Assembly (NCBI GenBank): GCA_004213235.1
Contig: SHAI01000147.1
Location: forward strand, 1-6,255
DNA length: 6,255 nucleotides
Reading direction: 5' to 3'
Source of the DNA: Parvularculaceae bacterium
GTDB taxonomy: Bacteria; Pseudomonadota; Alphaproteobacteria; Caulobacterales; Parvularculaceae
Shown: one piece after another, positions 1-5,979 of the stretch
How the letters are laid out: every line of letters starts with the position of its first letter
How positions within the stretch are numbered: position 1 is the stretch's first letter
The notes under the pieces: model-generated
Database searches by the model: none
Told to the model about the DNA's origin: nothing
What the model saw: the letters and a program-made list of their open reading frames with translations, nothing else
Position numbers and translations under genes: made by a program

Positions 1-144
1 GGGGAGAACCGCGTCGCCGTCACGGCCATATAATCTGTGTACTGCGTCGTCTGCATTCCATACCGCGGCCCCAAGATCTGCAAACATGCCGGCAATCGTG
101 GATTTGCCCATCCCGATCGAGCCTGTTAATCCGATCAATTTCAT
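1..144 (-). CDS. coaE: Dephospho-CoA kinase, N-terminal 48 codons (runs off left edge)
   Basis: CoaE phosphorylates the 3'-hydroxyl of dephospho-CoA with ATP, the last step of coenzyme A synthesis, in the cytoplasm. Reading leftwards from the ATG at 144–142, the protein begins MKLIGLTGSIGMGKSTIAG. This contains a P-loop (residues 8–16, GSIGMGKST) in the position and form typical of CoaE. It is followed by NADDAVHRLY at about residues 30–39, which corresponds to the family's DAD…H.L substrate-binding segment, here with N in place of the first D. The ATG overlaps the aroE stop as ATGA (144–141), which fixes the start and suggests coupled translation. The C-terminal three quarters lie outside the window, so completeness cannot be judged. 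In related genomes dnaQ usually follows; that is not visible here. Confidence 0.93.
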   Translation of the reverse strand, partial: MKLIGLTGSIGMGKSTIAGMFADLGAAVWNADDAVHRLYGRDGDAVLP

Positions 145-1010
145 GGGGATGCCTCCGCCCGGCGCCTCAGCGCCGTCTCCAGACAGTTCCTCAAATCCCT
201 GTCCACGTCCGCGTTCTTGCCAAGCCAGGCCAGATACCCGGGGACGGCTTGCCGCATTAGCATTTCCAGCCCGTCAATTGTTGCAAGGCCGTGTCTTGCG
301 GCGGTGCGCAGCAGGGTTGTTTTAAGGGGCGTGTAGACAATGTCAGAAACGATAGTTGTTGGTTTTGCTTCTCCCAGACCCAATTCAAGTTCTGGTTGTC
401 CGTCCATACCCAATGATGTCGTATTGATGATAATGTCTGCATCGGGAATAAACTTCTCGCGCACAGACCAATCGACAACATCAATAGAAAAGTCAGGGGC
501 GTGCAATTGAGCCGCGACATCATGGGCACGCGCAGCAGACCGGTTTGTCAGATATAAATGATTTACCTTCACAATATCGCGCAGAGCAACAATGATTGCC
601 CGCGCTGCACCGCCAGCACCCAACACAAGCGCCCGTTGCGCTGATAGGGCCGGTGCAGCGGCGAAGACCGACTGTGCAAACCCTGTGACGTCTGAATTAT
701 CCGCAATTATCCTGTTTTCAGAAAACGTCAGCATATTGGCAGCGCCAATTGCTCGCGCGGCGTCACTTTTTATATCAGCCAGTTTAAGAGCATATTCTTT
801 GTACGGAATTGTGACATTTGCACCGCGATATCCCGCCCCAGGCAGACGATCAATAGCGGCTTTAAACCCCTCTGGCCCGTCTTCAGGCTCACATATCGTA
901 TAGCGGGCGGAGATACCTTCGCGTTCGGCCCAAAAATTATGGATCAATGGGGACAAAGAGTGTTTCACGGGTCGGCCGATAACCGCCGCTCGATATGGAT
1001 GACGACCCAT
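141..1010 (-). CDS. aroE: Shikimate dehydrogenase (NADP+)
   Basis: AroE reduces 3-dehydroshikimate to shikimate with NADPH, the fourth step of the chorismate (aromatic amino acid) pathway, in the cytoplasm. The 289-residue protein has the family's usual length and order. The shikimate-binding SLS is at 18–20. The catalytic lysine K71 is in NVTIPYK, and the partner aspartate D107 is in ADNSD (usually GDNTD). The Rossmann loop GAGGAARA is at 131–138 and NRS at 156–158 is the usual NADPH-phosphate contact. NTTSLGM is at 196–202, and a C-terminal MLMRQA (250–255) contains the conserved Gln. The start ATG (1010–1008) shares one base with the maf stop (TGATG) and the stop overlaps the coaE start. 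The gene therefore sits in the middle of a coupled leftward operon. Nothing is missing or truncated. A quinate/shikimate dehydrogenase (YdiB type) is less likely given the operon context. Confidence 0.95.
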   Translation of the reverse strand: MGRHPYRAAVIGRPVKHSLSPLIHNFWAEREGISARYTICEPEDGPEGFKAAIDRLPGAGYRGANVTIPYKEYALKLADIKSDAARAIGAANMLTFSENRIIADNSDVTGFAQSVFAAAPALSAQRALVLGAGGAARAIIVALRDIVKVNHLYLTNRSAARAHDVAAQLHAPDFSIDVVDWSVREKFIPDADIIINTTSLGMDGQPELELGLGEAKPTTIVSDIVYTPLKTTLLRTAARHGLATIDGLEMLMRQAVPGYLAWLGKNADVDRDLRNCLETALRRRAEASP

Positions 1011-1603
1011 CAGAACGAAATCGCTTTCTGGTCTCGCAAGAATTGCAACAGGGGAAACAGGTGTAAGCCCAGCACGGAGAAATAATCGCCGTCTATGCGC
1101 TCAAACAGTCGTGCGCCCAGTTTCTCGACCTGATAAGCGGCAACGCTGGATAGAATATCGGTTCCGGCAGCGTCTAGATAAGTATCAATCTCCACCACGC
1201 TCATTTTACGCATGTGAAGGGTGACAGTATTTTTGGCCCGAAAGATGATTTCACCATGTTTCGCGACTGCCACGCCATTTAAAAGCTCATGATAATTACC
1301 CTGCATTGCCAGCAGTCGGGTGCGGGCTTCCTCCATAGAGGTGGGTTTGTCAAAAGCCTTCCCATCAAACGCAAGGATCTGGTCAGCACCAATGACGAGA
1401 TTGCCATTATTCTGATCTCCGGCAAGTGCCTTCGTCTCCGCCAGGATCAAGGCAATATCTGCCGGATTGGTGCCGTTATTGGTCTGTGCCGTTTTGATCG
1501 CGGTTTCATCGACGTCCGGTCGGACGATATCAAAACACAGGCCGGCATTTTCCAATATTTCGCGGCGGATGGCACTACCGGAAGCTAAAACGATGGCAGA
1601 CAT
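1010..1603 (-). CDS. maf: Maf-family nucleotide pyrophosphatase, probably YceF-type
   Basis: Maf proteins hydrolyse non-canonical or modified nucleoside triphosphates to the monophosphate and pyrophosphate, a house-cleaning activity in the cytoplasm. The 197-residue product starts MSAIVLASGSAIRREIL, matching the family's LASxSxRRxxLL phosphate-binding start. The family acidic and basic residues follow: VDE (31–33), ETKA (56–59) and GADQ (72–75, with D74 as the likely catalytic base). In E. coli the VDE and S/A-DQ signatures occur in YceF (7-methyl-GTP pyrophosphatase), whereas YhdE (dTTP/UTP) has IEE and ADT, so I infer YceF-like specificity. The C-terminal segment reads AAYQVEKLGARLFERIDGD, a slightly altered form of the usual GAYxIxG.G. 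The start at 1603 is the only Met fitting the N-terminal motif; the ribosome-binding site is weak. It lies 30 nt after the upstream dikinase regulator and shares a base with aroE. Confidence 0.92.
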   Translation of the reverse strand: MSAIVLASGSAIRREILENAGLCFDIVRPDVDETAIKTAQTNNGTNPADIALILAETKALAGDQNNGNLVIGADQILAFDGKAFDKPTSMEEARTRLLAMQGNYHELLNGVAVAKHGEIIFRAKNTVTLHMRKMSVVEIDTYLDAAGTDILSSVAAYQVEKLGARLFERIDGDYFSVLGLHLFPLLQFLRDQKAISF

Positions 1604-1633
1604 TTGTGTGATCCATAATCAGGTTTTGCAATT

Positions 1634-2512
1634 TTAGTCCGGGTTGAAGTCCGCATTCTCACGAGCCGATAGCTTGGTGAGTATGGCCGCGGCCGTTTCT
1701 TCCACTGACCGACGGGTGACATCAATCGTCGGCCATCGATGCTTGGCGTAAAGGCGTTTGGCAGCCAGAACCTCGCGTTTGATTTCATCAAGGTCAGAAT
1801 AAGACATCGCGGCATCGACGGCATTCAGTCCACCAAGGCGACTTTCGCGGATTTGGGCAAGACGATCTGGTGACGCGAACAGACCTACGATGAGGGGTCT
1901 TCTCAGTGATAGAAGTTCACTTGGTGGGTCACGCCCTGGCACGAGCGGCACATTTGCAGCTTTCACACCGCGGTTTGCGAGATACATACATGTTGGTGTT
2001 TTTGATGTCCGGCTAACGCCAACCAGCACGACATCAGCAGGTTCCAGGTCCCAGGTCATCTGACCATCATCATGGGCCATTGTGAAATCGAGCGCTTCTA
2101 TCCGTTTGAAATACGCTTCGTTAAGTGTGTGCTGGCCACCGGTCTGCTGGTTTTGTTCAACACCGAGATAATCGGAAAATGCGTTGATGAAAGGGTCGAG
2201 GATAGACATCGCCGGCATCTGCAGTTCAGCGCACCGCACTTCCAACATGCGACGCAAGTCCGGATTCACGATTGTATAGAGGACCAGGCCGGGCGCAGCT
2301 TCGATTTCTGCAATCGTGCGCTGCATCTGCTTGGTAGTGCGCACAAGGGCGTAGATATGTTCAAACGGGCGCGCTTCAGCAAACTGTGCAGTAACCGCTT
2401 TTAAAATCGAATTCAGCGTTTCTCCCGTAGAATCCGATACTAAATGGACGTGGAAGTAACTCGCAACGCTTTGTTTTTTCTGCGGGATCTGATCCGGGCG
2501 TTGGGTTTTCAC
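1634..2512 (-). CDS. Pyruvate, phosphate dikinase regulatory protein (DUF299 kinase/pyrophosphorylase)
   Basis: This family contains bifunctional Ser/Thr kinase–phosphotransferases. They inactivate pyruvate phosphate dikinase (or PEP synthetase) by ADP-dependent phosphorylation and reactivate it by Pi-dependent dephosphorylation, thus controlling PEP synthesis. The 292 residues show the family hallmarks: HVHLVSDSTGETL (21–33), the P-loop-like GVSRTSKTPT (165–174), GLFASPDRL (210–218) and SYSDLDEIKREV (237–248). The last reads into the C-terminal WPTIDVT segment. The start is GTG at 2512–2510. There is no other ATG, GTG or TTG before the conserved domain, and an in-frame TAG lies upstream at 2539–2537. 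This gives an N-terminal extension of about 18 residues before the family's usual start. The GGGGAAA just upstream (2522–2516) doubles as an origin-type motif. A weak leftward promoter (TTGAAC at 2669–2664, TATTAA at 2645–2640, 18-nt spacing) is possible. Whether the target is PPDK or PEP synthetase cannot be read from this window. The same family member borders oriC in Caulobacter and Rickettsia. Confidence 0.93.
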   Translation of the reverse strand: MKTQRPDQIPQKKQSVASYFHVHLVSDSTGETLNSILKAVTAQFAEARPFEHIYALVRTTKQMQRTIAEIEAAPGLVLYTIVNPDLRRMLEVRCAELQMPAMSILDPFINAFSDYLGVEQNQQTGGQHTLNEAYFKRIEALDFTMAHDDGQMTWDLEPADVVLVGVSRTSKTPTCMYLANRGVKAANVPLVPGRDPPSELLSLRRPLIVGLFASPDRLAQIRESRLGGLNAVDAAMSYSDLDEIKREVLAAKRLYAKHRWPTIDVTRRSVEETAAAILTKLSARENADFNPD

Positions 2513-2590
2513 CGATTTCCCCAGCTTTCTTCTAATCTAAGCGCGATATCCTGGTCGGCGACAGGTATTACCAATGCCGGTAGCTGAGTA

Positions 2591-2702
2591 AAACCTTAAT
2601 GCATGGTCGGTGCTACAAGGCTCGCAGAAAAGTCAAACCTTAATATCGACGTTTCTCCGTTAAGTTCAAACCTTGATTGTGCATCCTGATTAGGACCTTG
2701 AA
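2591..2702 (+). repeat. Four copies of an AAACCTTRAT direct repeat
   Basis: AAACCTTAAT is at 2591–2600 and again at 2635–2644, AAACCTTGAT at 2668–2677, and a diverged GGACCTTGAA at 2693–2702. The second and third share the longer TCAAACCTT. Start-to-start distances are 44, 33 and 25 bp; the first two are multiples of 11, so the copies would lie on roughly the same helix face. Read on the minus strand, each copy matches the IHF consensus WATCAANNNNTTR at 7–8 of the 9 specified positions. Function is unknown; they are confined to this gap as far as I can see. Confidence 0.5.
2666..2678 (-). promoter_or_regulatory. Candidate IHF binding site
   Basis: The plus-strand sequence TCAAACCTTGATT matches the reverse complement of the IHF consensus (YAANNNNTTGATW) at 8 of 9 specified positions. 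IHF is a known oriC-binding protein in Caulobacter and E. coli. It overlaps the third AAACCTTRAT repeat, so this could equally be a different protein's site. Confidence 0.3.
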
Positions 2703-2751
2703 AGGTAAATGATGTTTCCTGGGGAAAACTGGAAATCTTGCACTGGACTTA

Positions 2752-2777
2752 TTGGCCCTACCTGTTGGCCCTACCGA
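2752..2777 (+). repeat. 13-bp tandem duplication
   Basis: TTGGCCCTACC is present at 2752–2762 and, after TG, again at 2765–2775, giving two tandem units of 13 bp. It lies in the centre of the candidate origin between the ACCTT repeats and the AT-rich stretch. It may be a recent slippage duplication or a paired protein site. Confidence 0.7.
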
Positions 2778-2872
2778 AAATCTTTGCTTGCTAGAACCCA
2801 CCCGGACGCGCAATAGGGGAAACATCTGGGCAAAGCAGGATGATTCATATTTGGAAAGATTGTCGCAAGCGG

Positions 2873-2900
2873 TTTTTCCCCGAAATCCGACCACTATAAT
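2873..2900 (+). promoter_or_regulatory. Probable hemE promoter, in an AT-rich stretch
   Basis: A perfect −10 hexamer TATAAT lies at 2895–2900. The best-spaced −35 is the poor TTTTTC at 2873–2878 (16-nt spacer), which overlaps a TTTCCCC motif. Transcription would start near 2907, giving a leader of about 40 nt before the hemE ATG. The surrounding 2891–2940 segment is 26% GC and includes TTTTTA twice (2920–2925, 2928–2933). It could therefore also serve as the origin's unwinding element. In Caulobacter hemE promoters likewise lie within oriC. Confidence 0.5.
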
Positions 2901-2948
2901 AGATCTTACTCCAAAGAGATTTTTAACTTTTTAGGAAAATGGACTTCG

Positions 2949-3980
2949 ATGAACCGACGAGAAAAATTTCTAGCGGCTTTGGGTGGTGAAGCAATTTCCC
3001 CGCCACCACTCTGGTTCATGCGTCAGGCTGGCCGGTATTTACCCGAATATCGTGCAACACGCGCTGAAGCCGGATCTTTTCTCGACTTATGTTATGACTC
3101 TGAAAAGGCAGCTGAAGTCACTTACCAACCCATAAGACGGTATGACACGGACGCAGCTATTCTTTTTGCTGATATCTTATTAATCCCCGATGGCCTGGGG
3201 CAGGGTGTTTCCTTTGTACAAGGGGAGGGCCCGAAACTCTTCCCGCCTTTGCGCGCAGAAAATTTTGACGACCTGTCTTATGAAAAGTTCGATGAAACAC
3301 TGAGCCCGATCTATGAGACCGTGCGCCAATTGCGTGCGGGGCTTGGCAACGCGACGGCACTGATTGGGTTTGCTGGCGCGCCATGGACAGTTGCAACATA
3401 TATGATTGGCGGCGGCACACAGCGCGATCCATCGGTCCTGCGACGGTATTATTATGATGATCCGAGTTTTGTAGACCGCCTGATATCGCTGCTTGTGGAA
3501 GCAACCGCGAAATATCTCATCAAACAGGCCGACGCGGGCGCTGACGCAATTCAGCTGTTTGATACGTGGGCGGGCGGTCTGCCTGAAGATTTGACGCGGC
3601 GGTTATCGCTGGAACCAATGGCGCGCATCGCCGAAATGGTGCGCAGCGCGCATCCTGAAATACCGTTCATTCTCTTTCCCAAAGGGGTTGGCCCGCTTGC
3701 GAAGGAGTATGCTGGCCTTGGTATCTGTGATGGTATTGGAATAGATACGGGAATGCCCTGGGACTGGGCACGGGATAATCTGTCGCCTCTGGCATGTGTC
3801 CAAGGGGGGCTGGATCCGCTCCTCGTTGTGGCAGGTGGCGCGCCAATGCATGATGCCGCGCGGCGGTTGAAAGAGACGTTCCATGGAACACCATACATCT
3901 TTAACCTTGGTCATGGTTTCGTTCCCGAAACACCCCCGGCGCATGTCGCAGAACTGGTAGATACCGTCCGCAGCTCATAA
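2949..3980 (+). CDS. hemE: Uroporphyrinogen decarboxylase
   Basis: HemE removes the four acetate carboxyl groups of uroporphyrinogen III to give coproporphyrinogen III, a cofactor-free cytoplasmic step of heme (and, where present, chlorophyll) synthesis. The 343-residue protein is full length. The signature RQAGRYLPEYR spans 25–35 and includes the substrate-binding arginines R25 and R29. The catalytic aspartate is D75 in FADILLIP. GAPWTVATYMIGG carries the conserved tyrosine and lies near the middle, and the C-terminal NLGHG supplies H322. The ATG at 2949 is preceded by AGGAAA (2933–2938), a usable ribosome-binding site. A nearer upstream ATG at 2939 is out of frame. The gene is the first on the right side of the candidate origin. 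Its only apparent promoter lies in the AT-rich part of that region, so its expression may respond to origin-binding proteins. hemJ follows after 19 nt. Confidence 0.97.
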   Translation: MNRREKFLAALGGEAISPPPLWFMRQAGRYLPEYRATRAEAGSFLDLCYDSEKAAEVTYQPIRRYDTDAAILFADILLIPDGLGQGVSFVQGEGPKLFPPLRAENFDDLSYEKFDETLSPIYETVRQLRAGLGNATALIGFAGAPWTVATYMIGGGTQRDPSVLRRYYYDDPSFVDRLISLLVEATAKYLIKQADAGADAIQLFDTWAGGLPEDLTRRLSLEPMARIAEMVRSAHPEIPFILFPKGVGPLAKEYAGLGICDGIGIDTGMPWDWARDNLSPLACVQGGLDPLLVVAGGAPMHDAARRLKETFHGTPYIFNLGHGFVPETPPAHVAELVDTVRSS

Positions 3981-3999
3981 ACCCCGGTAAGACAGATAG

Positions 4000-4446
4000 A
4001 TGCAGAACTTCCTCGCAGCTCATTATCTTTGGCTCAAAGCCATTCATATTATTGCGGTCATCGCATGGTTTGCTGGGATGATGTATTTACCCCGGCTCTT
4101 CGTATATCATTTTGAGAGTGCGAAGGGCGGCGAAGCGGAAGCGTTCTTTGTGAAAATGGAGCGCCGACTTCTCAAGGGTATCATGACACCCTCAATGATC
4201 GCCGTGTGGGTGATTGCTGGATTGATGGTGTACGCCAATCCTGGACTTCTCAGCGCCGGGTGGTTTCACGCAAAACTCTTTCTGGTCCTTGCGATAAGCG
4301 GCATCCACGGGTTTTACATCAAGAACCAACGCCTATTCGAGGCCGGTCAACGCCCGCGAAATGATCGTTTCTGGCGCATCGTAAATGAAGCACCATTTGT
4401 TTTGATGATTGTTGTGGCGTTCCTAGCGTTTTTGAAACCGTTCTAG
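4000..4446 (+). CDS. hemJ: Protoporphyrinogen IX oxidase, HemJ type (membrane)
   Basis: HemJ is the oxygen-independent inner-membrane enzyme that oxidises protoporphyrinogen IX to protoporphyrin IX in most alphaproteobacteria and cyanobacteria, replacing HemG or HemY. The 148-residue protein matches the family length and has four hydrophobic segments at about 10–30, 61–79, 88–106 and 129–146. The conserved first-helix motif is clear: IH (H16, a presumed heme ligand), W23, G26, M27, then YLPRLFVYH (29–37). K92 in WFHAKLFLV, H103 in GIHGFY and NEAP (129–132) are also typical. It starts 19 nt after the hemE stop and is probably co-transcribed, so two heme steps share a transcript. The ribosome-binding site (GGTAAG at 3986–3991) is weak, in keeping with translation following on from hemE. 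The older name is UPF0093 or a CopD-like family; the enzyme role is known for the family and inferred here. Confidence 0.92.
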   Translation: MQNFLAAHYLWLKAIHIIAVIAWFAGMMYLPRLFVYHFESAKGGEAEAFFVKMERRLLKGIMTPSMIAVWVIAGLMVYANPGLLSAGWFHAKLFLVLAISGIHGFYIKNQRLFEAGQRPRNDRFWRIVNEAPFVLMIVVAFLAFLKPF

Positions 4447-4690
4447 AGATTGTAAGGACCCGATCTGGCAACCTGTCGCTAGCGCCGCGAATTGTACGTT
4501 TTCTGGCAGGTGTCGCATTTCAGCGATTGACGGCGTGGTTTCTTCTCTTATATGCGTTGGGAAATCATCTCATCGCGGCTCCCTTTCGGTAGATGCTGCG
4601 CATCGCGTTCAACAACCCGACACATCGATACCCGCTGGCGACCGCTGGTGGTTCCAACCTGATATAATTTAGTGAAAGAGAGATCCGGCC
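4447..4690 (+). promoter_or_regulatory. rho upstream region with two promoter candidates
   Basis: This 244-nt gap has no supported gene. A distal promoter candidate is TTGACG (4527–4532), 16 nt, then TATATG (4549–4554), giving an untranslated leader of roughly 130 nt. A proximal candidate is an extended −10, TGATATAAT (4660–4668), with no good −35, giving a leader of only about 15 nt. Between them lie an inverted repeat GATGC-TGC-GCATC (4592–4604), two CATCGCG copies (4571–4577, 4601–4607) and two CGCTGG copies (4633–4638, 4643–4648). rho is autoregulated through its leader in E. coli; the long leader here would allow the same, but that is inference. Confidence 0.4.
4464..4516 (+). repeat. 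Imperfect direct repeat downstream of hemJ
   Basis: TCTGGCAACCTGTCGC (4464–4479) recurs as TCTGGCAGGTGTCGC (4502–4516), 38 bp apart, with one base deleted and two changed. An 8-bp palindrome CGCTAGCG (4477–4484) begins within the end of the first copy. No poly-T follows, so this is not a classical terminator. Confidence 0.5.
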
Positions 4691-5968
4691 ATGGACCTCA
4701 GGAAAATGACGCTCGACGAGCTGAAAGAGAAATCGCCAGCTGACTTGCTGGACTTCGCTGAACAGCTGGAGGTCGAAAATGCCTCGACCATGCGTAAGCA
4801 GGACATGCTTTTTGCCATCCTTAAGGAACTCGCTGACCGCGAGGTCGAGATTACGGGTGGGGGTGTGCTGGAGGTATTGGCTGACGGGTTTGGCTTCCTG
4901 CGCTCGCCCGATGCGAACTATCTTCCTGGGCCCGATGATATCTACATCTCCCCGTCGCAGATCAGACGGTTCGCCCTGCGCACAGGTGATACTGTCACCG
5001 GGGAAATTCGCAGCCCGAAAGATGGTGAGCGTTATTTCGCGCTTCTCAAAGTATCGACGCTGAATTTCGAGGATCCAGAGAAAGCACGGCACAAGGTACA
5101 CTTTGATAATCTGACGCCGCTTTATCCGGACAGCCGTTTCCGAATGGAAATCGAGGACAAGGATAAGAAGAAAAAAGACCTGTCCTCGCGGGTGATTGAT
5201 TTGGTCGCACCCTTGGGGAAAGGCCAGCGCGCACTGATCGTGGCACCACCGCGTACCGGTAAGACAGTCATGCTGCAAAACATCGCACAGGCGATCGCAA
5301 CCAACCATCCTGAATGCTATCTTATTGTTCTGTTGATTGACGAACGTCCTGAAGAAGTCACGGACATGCAGCGCTCCGTGAATGGCGAGGTTATTTCGTC
5401 CACATTCGATGAACCGGCAACGCGCCACGTGGCCGTAGCTGAGATGGTCATCGAGAAAGCAAAACGGCTTGTGGAACACGGCCGGGATGTTGTGATTTTG
5501 CTGGATTCCATTACCCGGCTCGGCCGTGCATATAACACCGTCGTGCCATCCTCCGGCAAGGTTCTGACCGGCGGTGTCGATGCGAACGCTCTCCAGCGCC
5601 CGAAACGCTTTTTTGGTGCGGCACGCAATATTGAAGAAGGTGGTTCACTGACAATTATTGCAACGGCACTGATCGAAACCGGGTCTAAAATGGATGAGGT
5701 TATCTTCGAAGAGTTCAAGGGCACCGGTAACTCTGAACTCGTCCTTGATCGGAAAGTGGCAGACAAGCGCGTCTACCCTGCGATCGACATCGCAAAGTCA
5801 GGCACCCGGAAGGAAGACCTTCTAGTCGCGAAAAACGAGCTGAAGAAAGTCTATGTATTACGGCGAATTCTGTCGCCCATGGGTACAACAGATGCCATCG
5901 AGTTCCTTATCGACAAATTGCGTCAGACACAGACCAATGGCGATTTCTTCGATTCCATGAATGCCTGA
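4691..5968 (+). CDS. rho: Transcription termination factor Rho
   Basis: Rho is a hexameric RNA-dependent ATPase that translocates along nascent RNA and terminates transcription in the cytoplasm. The 425-residue protein is close to the 419 of E. coli, with no inserted domain. In order: an N-terminal Rho_N helical part (about 1–50); a cold-shock-like RNA-binding domain (about 55–125) with GFGFLRS at 66–72; and the RecA-type motor. The motor has Walker A APPRTGKT (185–192), DERPEEVT (217–224) with catalytic E218, and Walker B VVILLD (267–272). It also has the Q-loop region around VPSSGKVLTGGVD (285–297), the R-loop TGSKMD (330–335) with K333, and the arginine finger R373 in SGTRKED. Walker A has RTGKT where E. 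coli has KAGKT, which is common outside gammaproteobacteria. The ATG at 4691 follows GAAAGAGAGA (4674–4683), a purine-rich ribosome-binding site. All residues expected for activity are present. It is transcribed away from the candidate origin. Confidence 0.98.
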   Translation: MDLRKMTLDELKEKSPADLLDFAEQLEVENASTMRKQDMLFAILKELADREVEITGGGVLEVLADGFGFLRSPDANYLPGPDDIYISPSQIRRFALRTGDTVTGEIRSPKDGERYFALLKVSTLNFEDPEKARHKVHFDNLTPLYPDSRFRMEIEDKDKKKKDLSSRVIDLVAPLGKGQRALIVAPPRTGKTVMLQNIAQAIATNHPECYLIVLLIDERPEEVTDMQRSVNGEVISSTFDEPATRHVAVAEMVIEKAKRLVEHGRDVVILLDSITRLGRAYNTVVPSSGKVLTGGVDANALQRPKRFFGAARNIEEGGSLTIIATALIETGSKMDEVIFEEFKGTGNSELVLDRKVADKRVYPAIDIAKSGTRKEDLLVAKNELKKVYVLRRILSPMGTTDAIEFLIDKLRQTQTNGDFFDSMNA

Positions 5969-5979
5969 CCGGGTGCCGG

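Larger units (their letters stand above)
2513..2948. other. Candidate chromosomal replication origin (oriC) region
   Basis: This 436-bp gap separates the leftward dikinase-regulator operon from rightward hemE. In Caulobacter crescentus and Rickettsia prowazekii the experimentally studied or proposed oriC lies between these same two genes (established knowledge). Seen here: no credible coding sequence; four TTTCCCC motifs on both strands; four copies of an ACCTT-centred repeat in the left half; a 13-bp tandem repeat in the middle; and a 26% GC stretch at 2891–2940 that could unwind. Flanking genes all point outward. Not seen: perfect TTATCCACA boxes or TTAA-N7-TTAA CtrA sites. The closest DnaA-like matches are TTTTCCCCA (2728–2720, minus, 7/9 to TTATCCACA) and TGATTCATA (2841–2849, 7/9 to the Caulobacter G-box form TGATCCACA). 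One GANTC methylation site occurs at 2842–2846. The assignment is an inference dominated by synteny. Confidence 0.7.
2516..3001. repeat. Cluster of five TTTCCCC motifs (weak DnaA-box-like)
   Basis: The heptamer TTTCCCC occurs at 2516–2522 (+), 2727–2721 (−), 2822–2816 (−), 2875–2881 (+) and 2995–3001 (+, inside hemE codons). That is five copies in under 500 bp. By eye I find about three more (near 1055, 5000 and 5217) in the other roughly 5.8 kb. Two copies extend to TCCCCA (2518–2523 and 2725–2720), the core of the weak W-boxes bound by DnaA in Caulobacter oriC. The others end in CCCCT, CCCCG and CCCCG. Binding by DnaA is inferred, not shown. Confidence 0.45.

Noticed and set aside
86..903. 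Plus-strand frames across coaE and aroE
   Set aside because: They are shadows of the well-supported minus-strand genes and encode no recognisable domains.
2590..2670. CtrA binding sites (TTAA-N7-TTAA) in the candidate origin
   Set aside because: TTAA occurs at 2596, 2640, 2660 and 2923, but none has a second TTAA at the required 7-nt spacing; the 2640 and 2660 pair is 16 nt apart.
2640..2934. Small open frames in the candidate origin (84 codons minus, 60 codons plus)
   Set aside because: No recognisable protein, no convincing ribosome-binding site, and they run through the tandem repeat and AT-rich region.
4446..4590. Open frame after hemJ with a hydrophobic stretch (LTAWFLLLYAL)
   Set aside because: No ATG or GTG start with a ribosome-binding site, and the promoter candidate lies inside it; kept as non-coding.
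4552..4662. Short frame that could encode a 36-residue rho leader peptide
   Set aside because: Starts at an ATG overlapping the distal −10 candidate, so it would precede the transcription start, and has no ribosome-binding site.
4565..5479. A 304-codon open frame on the minus strand
   Set aside because: It is antisense to the unmistakable rho gene and its translation resembles no family I know; it results from codon usage in rho.
5969..5979. CCGG-GTG-CCGG hairpin between rho and the convergent gene
   Set aside because: Only a 4-bp stem, with no T-run on either side; not a credible intrinsic terminator.
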